Source: an uncultured Bacteroidales bacterium (GTDB taxonomy: Bacteria; Bacteroidota; Bacteroidia; Bacteroidales; Paludibacteraceae). From it: a DNA stretch of 64,000 nt. The notes beneath the pieces were generated by a model. The model was not told the DNA's origin, did not search any database, and was given only the letters and a program-made list of their open reading frames with translations. Location: positions 1 through 64,000 of the forward strand of contig CAIUTB010000153.1 in NCBI GenBank assembly GCA_903901975.1, written 5' to 3'. This document shows, piece by piece, positions 1 through 9,298 of this stretch. The first letter of the stretch is position 1. Each line of letters begins with the position of its first letter. Both the position numbers and the translations under genes were made by a program.

Positions 1-33
1 CTCATTTCGAAAAAATTTGAGCGAAACGGACTG

Positions 34-64
34 CAAAGGTAATCCAAATTTCTAAACTACCAAA
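34..64 (-). promoter_or_regulatory. Second leftward consensus promoter
   Basis: On the minus strand TTTG (64-61) is followed after 19 bases by TACCTTTG (41-34), again a full match to TTTG-N19-21-TAnnTTTG. With the promoter at 183-214 it forms a tandem pair about 150 bases apart with the same direction. Confidence 0.6.
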
Positions 65-182
65 ACTTTTTAAAAAAATATCTATTTAATTTCTAATTTG
101 TCAATCCCTCATTTTAAAAAACGCCCTTTTAACAACCTTCTTTCAACCAGAAACGTAACAGGACTCTCTTGTAAAGCGGGTG

Positions 183-214
183 CAAAAGTAGATACTTTTT
201 TATTATAAAACAAA
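183..214 (-). promoter_or_regulatory. Consensus Bacteroidota promoter reading left
   Basis: On the minus strand the sequence reads TTTG (214-211), 20 bases, then TACTTTTG (190-183). This fits the sigma-ABfr consensus TTTG-N19-21-TAnnTTTG exactly. It faces away from priA and must serve something to the left of position 1. Confidence 0.6.
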
Positions 215-505
215 TCATTTATTGAAATAATCCTGATATAAAATATACTATTACTTCTAACTACCTGATATAAAATAGATTTAAAGCCAATATATTTTTG
301 AAAAAAAATGTTGAGTAAATCAAATAGTCGTAAAATAACAATATATTAAGAATAATCATTACAAATTGAAACTTATTCAAAGCACTATCAACAAAGAATT
401 TCAGCAATTATTCTCTTAAAATAGGCTTAATTATGATAGAAAAAGTATCAACCTGTAACTAAATTTCGCAGGAATAACTAAATTTGAGGGTGTAATTGAA
501 AGAGA

Positions 506-2965
506 TTACATTGGATCAACATCCAGATTTATCCACAAAGCCTTGAATTTCGGTTCGGAAATAATCTGATTTGTAATCTGCCGGAGAATCTCTTTGGCCT
601 TTTCGGCAGAAGCTTCTACTTCAAACTTGAGCAAAATGTGTTTAATGTACATATTTTGTATACGCGAAACAGCAGGAATATTGGGACCGAGAACCCGATT
701 TCCGAACACGGCGCGCAAATCGGCTGCCATTCTGAACGAAGCCTGATTCAAGATATTAGGATCGCGATGACGAATTACAATTTGTATCATGCGGAAAAAA
801 GGTGGATACCTGAACAGTTTGCGTTCTTTACATTGCGTGGCAAACATAGCCTGATAATCGTTTCGAATAACCTGCCCTATAATTGCGTGTTTGGTGGTGG
901 TGGTTTGCAAAATTACTGTTCCTCGCTTATTTTTACGTCCTGCTCTTCCACTAACTTGAGCCATTAATTGGAATGCGCGCTCGTGCGCACGAAAGTCAGG
1001 GAAGTTGAGCATATTATCGGCATTGAGAATTCCCACTAACGAAACACACTCAAAATCAAGGCCTTTCGACACCATTTGCGTACCAATCAGTATGTCCACT
1101 TTTTGTTGTTCAAAATCGGAAATAATCTTTTCATAAGACTTTTTGGAACGGGTTGTATCCAAATCCATGCGGGAAACCCGAGCCTCAGGAAATATCAGTC
1201 GAATTTCATCTTCAATTTTTTCTGTGCCAAACCCTTTTGTAGAAAGTGTTCCGGGCATTTTACAAGCCGGACAGATATTCGGGATCGGCTCATTATAACC
1301 ACAGTAATGGCAAGTAAGTGCATTAAAAGCTTTGTGAACGGTAAGACTCACATCGCAGTTTTTGCAATGCGGCACATAAGCACAAGCTTTACATTCTATA
1401 TAGGGTGCGTAGCCACGACGATTTTGAAAAAGTATTACCTGCTCATTATGCTGAAGTGCTTTAGCAATTTTTTCAAGCAAGGTATCCGAGAAATGACTTT
1501 CCATTTGCTTTTTTCGATAGGCCTCTCGGGTATCGACAACCAAAATTTCGGGCATAGCCATATCTTCATGACGTTGATTCAACTCCACCAAGCCAAATTT
1601 TCCAGTTTGTGCATTGAAATAGGTTTCGATTGCAGGTGTAGCAGTCCCCAGAAGCGTCTTTGCTCCATGCATAGAAGCCAAAACGATGGCAGCATTGCGG
1701 GCGTGATAACGTGGTGCAGGGTCATATTGCTTGTAACTCGACTCATGTTCTTCGTCCACAATGATTAAACCCAACTGGCGAAAAGGTAGGAAAATTGACG
1801 AACGTACACCGATAATTACATCATAACTTTTGTCGTTCAGCACATTGTTCCAAATTTCAACTCGTTCGGCATCAGAAAATTTGGAATGATAAACGCCCAA
1901 TCGTTTCCCAAAAACACGTTTCAAACGGGTGGTAAGTTGAGTAGTAAGCGCAATTTCAGGGACCAAATACAAAACCTGCTTTCCCTCAGACAGTACCTTA
2001 TTTATAAGATGAATATATAATTCAGTTTTGCCACTGGATGTGACTCCATGTAACAGAATAACCTGTTTTTCAACGAATTGCTTCTCAATTTCTTTAAAAG
2101 CCGTTTGCTGAAACTCATTCAAGGGATATACTTCGGCGGTTTGAACTTCGGAAAAATCGAGTCGTCCAACTTCTTTCAAATATATTTCGAAAATGCCACG
2201 TTCAATCAATCCACTCAATATAGATGTAGATGCGCCCGACTTTTCGAGCAAATCTTTTCGGGAAACTTCAAGTTGTTTTGTTGGAATAAGGCATTTTGAC
2301 ATATCGATATATTTCATCAGGACTTCCAACTGCTTTTTGGCACGACTTAGGTCATCGAAAATCCGCCGAAGCTTATCTTCCTGTAAAGCTTCGGATCTAA
2401 TTCTGATAAAGGTTTCGGTTTTTGCGCGAAACTTATCAGTCAATTCTTCACTGATTTCGACCGCTCCTTTTTCAAGTAACTTGTTTAATGTGGGCATTAC
2501 ATCACGCATTTCGGTGACTTTGTTCAATTCGGTTATAGTCACCGGCTTGCCTTCGGACAAAGCTATCAATACTTTTTCTTCTTTATCGGAAAGTACAGTT
2601 TCGGCTTCAAACTCAGGATTGATACAAACTTTAGTTTCGCTCTCCAGTTTCAGACCGGCCGGAACTGCAGCCTGATATACATCGCCCAAAAAAGCCTGAT
2701 AATAGGACGAAATCCAATCCCAAAATTTCATTTGCGGACGACGCAGAATAGGAGCATTATCCAGCAAACAAACAATATCCCTGGCTTCGTAAATCGTAGG
2801 CATAACCATGTGAACCTGATATACCACCGCCGTATACATTTTCTTTTTGCCAAACGGTACAATTACCCTCATACCAATGCGTACCAATTCCGCCCATTCG
2901 TCGGGAACAGAATAGGTAAAAGTATTAGCCAATGGTAATGGAAGTATGACGTCGACGTATTTCAT
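506..2965 (-). CDS. priA: Primosomal protein N' (replication restart helicase PriA)
   Basis: PriA recognises stalled or collapsed replication forks and reloads the replisome through its 3'-5' helicase activity. The 819-residue protein shows an N-terminal DNA-binding region, a Walker A motif (HGVTSSGKTELY, about residue 310), a DEEH box (IIVDEEHESSYKQYDP), and a zinc-binding segment with paired CxxC motifs (CKAC, CKNC, CHYC, CPAC) between the helicase lobes, followed by the QVSGRAGR motif VI. Length and motif order are normal for the family. A minus-strand promoter (TTG-N19-TACCTTTG) lies about 30 bases upstream of the ATG, so it is probably transcribed on its own. Confidence 0.97.
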   Translation of the reverse strand: MKYVDVILPLPLANTFTYSVPDEWAELVRIGMRVIVPFGKKKMYTAVVYQVHMVMPTIYEARDIVCLLDNAPILRRPQMKFWDWISSYYQAFLGDVYQAAVPAGLKLESETKVCINPEFEAETVLSDKEEKVLIALSEGKPVTITELNKVTEMRDVMPTLNKLLEKGAVEISEELTDKFRAKTETFIRIRSEALQEDKLRRIFDDLSRAKKQLEVLMKYIDMSKCLIPTKQLEVSRKDLLEKSGASTSILSGLIERGIFEIYLKEVGRLDFSEVQTAEVYPLNEFQQTAFKEIEKQFVEKQVILLHGVTSSGKTELYIHLINKVLSEGKQVLYLVPEIALTTQLTTRLKRVFGKRLGVYHSKFSDAERVEIWNNVLNDKSYDVIIGVRSSIFLPFRQLGLIIVDEEHESSYKQYDPAPRYHARNAAIVLASMHGAKTLLGTATPAIETYFNAQTGKFGLVELNQRHEDMAMPEILVVDTREAYRKKQMESHFSDTLLEKIAKALQHNEQVILFQNRRGYAPYIECKACAYVPHCKNCDVSLTVHKAFNALTCHYCGYNEPIPNICPACKMPGTLSTKGFGTEKIEDEIRLIFPEARVSRMDLDTTRSKKSYEKIISDFEQQKVDILIGTQMVSKGLDFECVSLVGILNADNMLNFPDFRAHERAFQLMAQVSGRAGRKNKRGTVILQTTTTKHAIIGQVIRNDYQAMFATQCKERKLFRYPPFFRMIQIVIRHRDPNILNQASFRMAADLRAVFGNRVLGPNIPAVSRIQNMYIKHILLKFEVEASAEKAKEILRQITNQIISEPKFKALWINLDVDPM

Positions 2966-2991
2966 TTAGTTGGTTGTGCCCGTTAAAGACA

Positions 2992-3021
2992 CAAAGGTAA
3001 GAAAGAATTAAGAAACGACAA
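2992..3021 (-). promoter_or_regulatory. priA promoter
   Basis: Minus strand TTG (3021-3019), 19 bases, TACCTTTG (2999-2992). This fits the Bacteroidota consensus and places the transcription start a few bases before the priA ATG at 2965. Confidence 0.6.
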
Positions 3022-3092
3022 TTGATTCAACTAAAACAAATCGACCCCATCGCTTTGAAAAATGAGGTCTTTAATTGCAGAAATTAAAAAAA

Positions 3093-4067
3093 TTACAACG
3101 TAAACTTAACTATAGAATTAGTATAACTTCCCATAATTCCGATTCCGCCTTCTATATTGGTATAAACCTGAACTGGTTCTGCAAAGAAAGTATTGGTTTT
3201 AATCCCTGCGCGGGTTTTAAGGTAAAGGAAATAACTGCGACTTACTCTCTGTAAATTAATAGAAACTTCCTGTGTGTTCGGATTCTTAGTATAAGCCGGC
3301 AAAAATGAATTTTTATTGTAAAGCACACTAAATTGTAATGCATATGGTTTCCCCAGAAATAATTCATTATTAAATATATTATATTTATTTGAAACCAGGG
3401 AAGTTGGTGGTCCAATACTATTATTTGTATTGCCCGAAACGATATCATCAAAATTAAAACTATAAGAATATGTCTTTTTGGTACCCATTGTGGTTTTAGT
3501 TGTAACAACTAAGCGGTAATAATTCCTGGCAATTCCATCGTCAGTAAAATGCAATGCACAACTCATCTTGTGTTCATAGCCATACCCAATAGTATCAAGT
3601 TCCATATGAGTAGCATCGATAATACGGTTGTATAAAATTGGAGTTTTCTTTCCGGTTGAAACAGTATTTGTGTCAATAGAAGCAATAACAGGAGTTGATT
3701 TCATACTGGTGGCGCAAGTAACATCATTTTTCCCCGGAATTTTAATCTGGAAACTCAACGAATCACCCGAAACCGGCTTATATGTTCCAACATATACACC
3801 ATTACTTTTATATGAAAGTGTTTCTTTTAGAGCTCCATTTACAAATAAATTGGTTTGAGCATTAGCAATCATATTATAAACAGTATCGTTACTCAAAAAA
3901 AAGCGGCTGAGCGAGACTTGTGCAGACACAACAGAGTCAGGTGTCAGCAAGCTATTTACTGTGACGATTGGCTGTGTTATTTCACCATTAAATTCAATTA
4001 CTTTCTGGCAAGACGAAATAGCGATGGCCAGTAATAAAAATGTGATAAATATTTTGAATGAATTCAT
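3093..4067 (-). CDS. DUF4249 family outer-membrane lipoprotein
   Basis: A 324-residue predicted lipoprotein. The N-terminus is a signal peptide with the lipobox ISSC (Cys20), followed by VIEFNGEITQPIVTVNSLL, typical of the DUF4249 family. The rest is beta-rich with Asn/Thr-rich loops and no catalytic motif. It starts about 18 bases after the stop of the TonB-dependent receptor at 4086-6536, so the two are almost certainly one operon. DUF4249 proteins are often found beside TonB receptors of this kind, perhaps as a surface partner for substrate capture, but their substrate is not known. Function here is inferred from context only. Confidence 0.8.
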   Translation of the reverse strand: MNSFKIFITFLLLAIAISSCQKVIEFNGEITQPIVTVNSLLTPDSVVSAQVSLSRFFLSNDTVYNMIANAQTNLFVNGALKETLSYKSNGVYVGTYKPVSGDSLSFQIKIPGKNDVTCATSMKSTPVIASIDTNTVSTGKKTPILYNRIIDATHMELDTIGYGYEHKMSCALHFTDDGIARNYYRLVVTTKTTMGTKKTYSYSFNFDDIVSGNTNNSIGPPTSLVSNKYNIFNNELFLGKPYALQFSVLYNKNSFLPAYTKNPNTQEVSINLQRVSRSYFLYLKTRAGIKTNTFFAEPVQVYTNIEGGIGIMGSYTNSIVKFTL

Positions 4068-4085
4068 TTTAAAATTTTCAGGTGT

Positions 4086-6536
4086 TTAAAACTTGTATGT
4101 ATAACTTACCGAAGGAATTATCGGGAAAAGGGAAATTTGTGTCAATTGCTTCACTTGAGAGTAAGTGCCGGTATTTGGATCTAACACTGAATTTGTTTTC
4201 ACAGTTGTAAGAAAAGGATTTAGCTGATTATAAGCATTATATAAACTTACATTCCAGGTACGTTTCCCGTGCTTCAGTTGTTTATGGAAATTTACACCCA
4301 CGTCCAGGCGATGTGTTGGTTCGTATCGGAAATTATTTCGGGCACTAATGTAAGGCATATTACCAATATATTGGGTTGGGAAAAGTCCTTTTTGAGAATT
4401 ACTTGTTCCGGGAATAACCGGACCTACATAATTTTGCAAAGCCAGTGTGCCTGCATTTCCTGTGCTGTAAACCCAGGTAGCAGCCACATCAAAGCGGTCA
4501 CTGAATTTATGCGAAACCACAACGCTCAAATCGTGTGTGCGGTCGTATTTGGCAGGAAAAACCAATCCATTATTTAATTCCTGACCGGTACGATTAAAAA
4601 GTCGCTCGGTTTTCGACCAGGTGTAACCAATCCAACCAGTTGTTTTTCCGACCGTTTTTTGTGCTAAAAACTCAATACCATAAGCCCATCCCCGTCCTAC
4701 ATTTACCTTGTCTTCCCAGCCTGTACTTGACCCGAAAAAAGAAGCACCATCTTTATATTCTATCAGATTGTCCATGTTTTTAAAATACGATTCAACCGAT
4801 AAATCAAACATATTCAATAAATTATAAAATACTCCAAGCGAAACCTGTTGTGATCGCATGGGTTCAATACGTTTTGTTACCGGTACCCACAAATCTGTCG
4901 GCAAATCAATATTGCTGTTTGACAACAAATGAATGTACTGGCTCATAGAAGCATAACCAGCTTTCAATGACAATTTATCATTAATCAAATAGCGCATACT
5001 GAATCTCGGTTCGAGTGATTGATAAAATTGTCCCTGAACAAAAAATGTAGAATAGTGCAGACCAACATTGGCTTTCAGCACATCGTTTAGGGTAATATTG
5101 TCTTCTACATAAGCCACGGCTTCATGTGAGTAAATGTTTACATCACCTATGGTTGTGTCCATAGGTTGAGTTGTTCCTCCGGTACTTTCTGCCACTGTTA
5201 CCCCGGGACGAAAAGTATGATACGTGTAGTTTGCACCAAACTTAATATCGTGATTTGGATTTGGGGCATAATCAAAATCAACCTTAGCCGCGTAATCATC
5301 AATCCCCGAATGGAAACCCAGATTTATAGTGGAATTGGTAGTCGATGGTGGCGTTGTAATTGTCGATTCATTTGCCATTCCTACACCCATTAAAAAATCA
5401 TATCGGGTATAATAGGCTGTGGCATTCATAAACAACTTATTTGAAATGACATGATTCCAGCGTAAAGCCGTAAGGATATTTCCCCAGTTCCAGTCCATTT
5501 TAAGCCATGTTTTCTGAGTCCCAAAATCGGAAATGGTAGAACTTTGTTGAATGTTGGCGTAAATCACATCATTCCCCGTAAATACACTCAGAAAAAGTCT
5601 GTCTTTATCTGAAAACTTATGGCTTAGTTTTGCGTTAAAATCGTAAAAATAATAACCAGCAGTTGTTTTTTCCATACCCGGTTGTTTGGCCAGTGTTGCC
5701 TGTATTAGAGGCTGAGCAAGCAAATCGGCATAGGTTCTACGTGCGGAGATATTAAAGGTGGTTTTATCATTTATAATAGGACCCTCTACATTTATTTTAG
5801 AAGAAATAAGACCAACAGTCACATTCCCATGATACGCATGATTATTTCCATCATTCATGCTGATATCTACCACCGACGAAAGCCGCCCACCAAACCGGGC
5901 TGGAAAACTGCCTTTATACAATGTCACATTTTTAATTGCATCGGCATTGAAAACCGAGAAAAATCCAAACATATGATTGACATTATACACCGGAACACCG
6001 TCGAGCATAATCAGATTTTCGTCAGGACCGCCACCACGCACAAAAAAACCGGCTGAGCCTTCTGTTCCGGCTTTTACTCCGGGCAATAATTGCAAGGCTT
6101 TCAGCACATCAGTTTCACCAAAAAGTGTCGGAACAGATTTTATCTGAGCAATAGGCACATCGATTGCACTCATTTGTGAACCCTGAACTCCGAAATCTTT
6201 CCGATTTGCGTAAACTGTTACTTCAGTAAGTTCTGTGGCTTCAGACATTTGCAAATTAACAACTGTATCTTTTTTTAGTCTGAAATCACGGTTCAATTGT
6301 TTATAACCGACATAGGAATAGATCAGATTCGCTTTCCCCTTTGGAAGTGTAATGGAATAATAACCATAGGTATTGCTTACACATCCTTTGTGCGAATTAT
6401 TATCGAAAATTGTAGCATTTATAATCGTTTCGCCATTTTTTGCATCGGTAATATGACCACTAATCGTAAAATTCTGAGAATAAGTAAGCGTGTGGAGAAT
6501 GAAAAGAAAAAAATAAATTAAAATGAATTTTTTCAT
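4086..6536 (-). CDS. TonB-dependent outer-membrane receptor with CarboxypepD_reg-like domain
   Basis: An 816-residue outer-membrane transporter starting at the ATG at 6536, which gives the signal peptide MKKFILIYFFLFILHTLTYS; an upstream in-frame Met would add 24 residues before it and is unlikely. Domains in order: a carboxypeptidase-regulatory-like beta-sandwich (FTISGHITDAKNGETI, about residues 22-110), a plug (about 115-235, with GVKAGTEGSAGFFVRGGGPD and LDGVPVYN), then the beta-barrel to the C-terminal aromatic residue. It pairs with the DUF4249 lipoprotein downstream. It lacks a SusD partner, so it is not a classic SusC. The transported ligand cannot be read from the sequence. Confidence 0.9.
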   Translation of the reverse strand: MKKFILIYFFLFILHTLTYSQNFTISGHITDAKNGETIINATIFDNNSHKGCVSNTYGYYSITLPKGKANLIYSYVGYKQLNRDFRLKKDTVVNLQMSEATELTEVTVYANRKDFGVQGSQMSAIDVPIAQIKSVPTLFGETDVLKALQLLPGVKAGTEGSAGFFVRGGGPDENLIMLDGVPVYNVNHMFGFFSVFNADAIKNVTLYKGSFPARFGGRLSSVVDISMNDGNNHAYHGNVTVGLISSKINVEGPIINDKTTFNISARRTYADLLAQPLIQATLAKQPGMEKTTAGYYFYDFNAKLSHKFSDKDRLFLSVFTGNDVIYANIQQSSTISDFGTQKTWLKMDWNWGNILTALRWNHVISNKLFMNATAYYTRYDFLMGVGMANESTITTPPSTTNSTINLGFHSGIDDYAAKVDFDYAPNPNHDIKFGANYTYHTFRPGVTVAESTGGTTQPMDTTIGDVNIYSHEAVAYVEDNITLNDVLKANVGLHYSTFFVQGQFYQSLEPRFSMRYLINDKLSLKAGYASMSQYIHLLSNSNIDLPTDLWVPVTKRIEPMRSQQVSLGVFYNLLNMFDLSVESYFKNMDNLIEYKDGASFFGSSTGWEDKVNVGRGWAYGIEFLAQKTVGKTTGWIGYTWSKTERLFNRTGQELNNGLVFPAKYDRTHDLSVVVSHKFSDRFDVAATWVYSTGNAGTLALQNYVGPVIPGTSNSQKGLFPTQYIGNMPYISARNNFRYEPTHRLDVGVNFHKQLKHGKRTWNVSLYNAYNQLNPFLTTVKTNSVLDPNTGTYSQVKQLTQISLFPIIPSVSYTYKF

Positions 6537-6633
6537 TGAAAACGTTCTGAAAGTGTGAAATTTCGGCAAAGATAGGTATTTGTCGAATATAAATTGTTTA
6601 TCCTTCAAACGTTTTCAATCTCATTTTGTTTTA

Positions 6634-6849
6634 TCACTTCGCTAATTGATGTACTTCGTCAAGCGTGTAAGATGCAGATTCCATTTTTTGCGAAGCGTGA
6701 ATCATTGCTTTTGCTACATCAACAGCTTGAATGGGGCGATATTTCCGAAGAATCCCGAGTTTATTCAGGCCATAAACCAATGAAAGTTCAAGTTTTTCGT
6801 CGATGCGATTTTCGGAGCGTGTTCCATCTAATTGCCCGGGTCGGAGAAT
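6634..6849 (-). pseudogene. Truncated 3' copy of the NAD(P)-binding oxidoreductase gene
   Basis: Reading leftward, an open frame from ILRPGQLDGTRSE to YTLDEVHQLAK and a TGA at 6634-6636 matches the last ~70 codons of the intact gene at 9299-9946. A long stretch (YGLNKLGILRKYRPIQAVDV and the following AKAMI) is identical at protein level. The N-terminal two thirds are absent: similarity stops at about 6849, exactly at the stop codon of the beta-helix gene. The remnant keeps its frame and stop but has no start of its own, so I treat it as a non-functional fragment left by duplication and rearrangement. Confidence 0.8.
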
Positions 6850-9218
6850 TATTGCTTTATGATTTTAAATGTCTTTTTCGTTGCTTTACCAATTATACTT
6901 ATAAAGTAAATTCCAGAGGATTTATCCGCAAGAAAATTGATATTAAATTGTTTGGTATCGAAGGTATTCTGGTTAAATATTTTTTGACCTAAACTATTAT
7001 AAATCTCAATATTATCAAAACCATCGGAAACATCTATTGAAAAATTGCGAGTGAATGGATTCGGATAAACTTGTGGTTGAAATTCACTAAAAGAAGTTAT
7101 GTCTGTAACAGGGTTTCTAACATATAATGCAGACATATAAGTTGTTGGGATTTCAAAAACCATAGTACCTATGGTTTCTCTAATATTAAAGAATGTACCA
7201 GCAGTATTAAATGATTTTGCCTGTGAAACCAACAAGTCGGTCGAATTGACTACATCAATCATTGGTCTCCCCCCTGTATTGGAAACATTACCACTTACAC
7301 AATATATTCTAACATTTGATGAATTGAGAATCTGAATTGGTGTGTTAGTATCAAGTCCTGTTCCATCAGTACCTGCTTCGCTTTTTTGGTAGTATACTCT
7401 AACATTCTTTGCATTTTGTATAATCGACATGGGGTTTGATTGCGCTCTTTCTATATTATAAGCATAGAAAGATATTGGCATCGTTGTGCCATTATCATTA
7501 ATTGCAACTGCTAAACCATAAAACCGGCCACCTGCATTTCCTGTTAAACTATAGGTTTTGGGGTTTTTACTATACTTACCGGAAGCAAATGCAAATATAC
7601 CTTTCCCTGCTTTCCAACTTACACTGCCTGCAATATATAAAAGAGATACGCTGGAAAAAGCACTTGAATCGTCCACAGTAGAAACATTTCCTTCAATAGT
7701 ACTAAATTTGTCTAATCCAAAAATTTGTGTATTAGATCCTAAAACAAGTGTTTCTGAAAGTTTAAAATTTCCTTTGGGCAAAAATATCTTGTTACTAACA
7801 GCCATTGCAGCTTTAAATGCAGCAATATCATTTGTTGAACCATCGCCAAGCGCACCAAAATCTTTTACATTTACTGCATCAGCATCTTCGAAAGAAGGCA
7901 GTACCGTCCAGTGTTTATCATGGATTGATGTATAATCTGGTGTGGTTGATTGAACAGACTTAAAAACTGAAGAGGTCGAAGTTACACCATCAACTAGATT
8001 TCTAGTATTACTTTTAGCATTGGAGTATAATGAAATTGTAGTCCAACCGGAATTACTTATTAGTTGATTATCATAGGTTTGAATTTTTGTGAAATTATTA
8101 ACCGTGAGATTTTCGATAAATACATTTTCAATTGATGATTTTGTTTTGACAACAACACTGGATTGATTGAGATTAACTACGCAGTCAATCATATTAATTC
8201 CAGGATATCCGTTTGGATTTGTTAAGTCGACAGCTTGTGTACTTTTTGGTTCTAATAGACATCCGACCATTACCAAGGGAACATAGCCCCCTGAAACTTC
8301 TGAAATTTGAACACAAGCTGCAGTCTGCCCCTTGAATAAACACGAACAAAGCATAGGAAATCGAGCATCTACATCAAGTTGTATTCCGTATTTCCCACCC
8401 TGTACCTCGATATTATATGTTCCACCACCCTGCCCACAACAATTACTGAGCCCCGCAAATGCACCATCAGCAATAATCTTTGAATCCATCATGTAGGAAC
8501 CTTGTGATCCTGTGAAACGGATTCCTATTGCCCCAGGATTTCCCCCTAAATCAATATCAATTCCTTTGAAAGTGTGATTAAATGTAATATTGGGCTGTTC
8601 CTGTCCCCAAATAGGAGTGGATACCAGACATGGATTTAGCGGATCAACAGTACCTCCACGATCATCACGGGTTTGAGCCCATATTTTCAATGCTACTTTT
8701 GGGTTTGCTGTATCGCCAAAGCCAGTTGCGTTGGGTGCAAGTTTAATGATTGGTCGTGCACCACCCTTACTTGAACCAAGAAGATAAATCATATCATTGG
8801 TATCATTCCAGTAATGTTGGGTTTTCCCATCTGTTGACATATATTTTCCACAGGCATCAGTATTTGAACCGGTTTGACCACCAGAGATTGGTAATTTGTA
8901 AACGGGCTGTTCACAACTTATTGTTTCGGAAATAAGATAAGTTCCTATCGGGAAAAAACACACCATATGGTTGTCTCTTGCATAATTTACAGCAGTTTGA
9001 ATGGCAATAGTACAATCTGTCAACCCGGTTGGATCAGCATTAAATGGAGCTAAAGTAATATCAATAAGTCCCAGTGGAAGCGAGCTGTTATTATCCACCG
9101 TATTCATCTCTTGAAGATTAATTGTGACGGAAGCATAACTGATAATACCTGATAATAGGATACTGATAATAACTAAAGTTCCCACTCTTAAAAATTTCCA
9201 ACGGTTGATTTTTTTCAT
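6849..9218 (-). CDS. Secreted pectate-lyase-superfamily beta-helix protein with T9SS sorting domain
   Basis: A 789-residue exported protein. It has an N-terminal signal anchor (about residues 8-30), then two pectate_lyase_3-like modules: one beginning GLIDITLAPFNADPTGLTDC (near 50) and one beginning VNVKDFGALGDGSTNDIAAF (near 450). Such modules form right-handed beta-helices in glycan lyases, hydrolases and phage tailspikes. The C-terminus (PQVYPNPFTRNFSI to FKIIKQ) is a type A T9SS sorting domain, so the protein should cross the outer membrane and be surface-attached or released. I cannot identify catalytic residues or a substrate. Its stop codon abuts the truncated oxidoreductase remnant, suggesting the gene arrived by rearrangement. 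Confidence 0.82.
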   Translation of the reverse strand: MKKINRWKFLRVGTLVIISILLSGIISYASVTINLQEMNTVDNNSSLPLGLIDITLAPFNADPTGLTDCTIAIQTAVNYARDNHMVCFFPIGTYLISETISCEQPVYKLPISGGQTGSNTDACGKYMSTDGKTQHYWNDTNDMIYLLGSSKGGARPIIKLAPNATGFGDTANPKVALKIWAQTRDDRGGTVDPLNPCLVSTPIWGQEQPNITFNHTFKGIDIDLGGNPGAIGIRFTGSQGSYMMDSKIIADGAFAGLSNCCGQGGGTYNIEVQGGKYGIQLDVDARFPMLCSCLFKGQTAACVQISEVSGGYVPLVMVGCLLEPKSTQAVDLTNPNGYPGINMIDCVVNLNQSSVVVKTKSSIENVFIENLTVNNFTKIQTYDNQLISNSGWTTISLYSNAKSNTRNLVDGVTSTSSVFKSVQSTTPDYTSIHDKHWTVLPSFEDADAVNVKDFGALGDGSTNDIAAFKAAMAVSNKIFLPKGNFKLSETLVLGSNTQIFGLDKFSTIEGNVSTVDDSSAFSSVSLLYIAGSVSWKAGKGIFAFASGKYSKNPKTYSLTGNAGGRFYGLAVAINDNGTTMPISFYAYNIERAQSNPMSIIQNAKNVRVYYQKSEAGTDGTGLDTNTPIQILNSSNVRIYCVSGNVSNTGGRPMIDVVNSTDLLVSQAKSFNTAGTFFNIRETIGTMVFEIPTTYMSALYVRNPVTDITSFSEFQPQVYPNPFTRNFSIDVSDGFDNIEIYNSLGQKIFNQNTFDTKQFNINFLADKSSGIYFISIIGKATKKTFKIIKQ

Positions 9219-9298
9219 ATATATTTAAGTCAACTGTTAATCAATCGCTTTCGGGCTGCTTCTGCACGGATTGTTTCGTATGCAAGTTAAAGAGCTGT

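Larger units (their letters stand above)
1..505. other. Intergenic region, no gene seen
   Basis: About 500 bases left of the priA stop codon. I find no ORF worth calling, no tRNA and no clear terminator hairpin. It is very AT-rich. The only structure I can support is two leftward Bacteroidota-type promoters, listed separately, so it probably contains the leader of a gene lying to the left of the window. Confidence 0.6.

Noticed and set aside
638-2938. Several plus-strand open frames (about 60-230 codons) opposite priA
   Set aside because: They lie wholly within the priA coding strand's complement and have no family-like motifs, promoters or start contexts. The same applies to other long antisense frames, such as those opposite the GH26 and giant-adhesin genes.
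6849-9218. Insertion sequence or transposon carrying the beta-helix gene
   Set aside because: No transposase, terminal inverted repeats or target-site duplication could be found at either edge.
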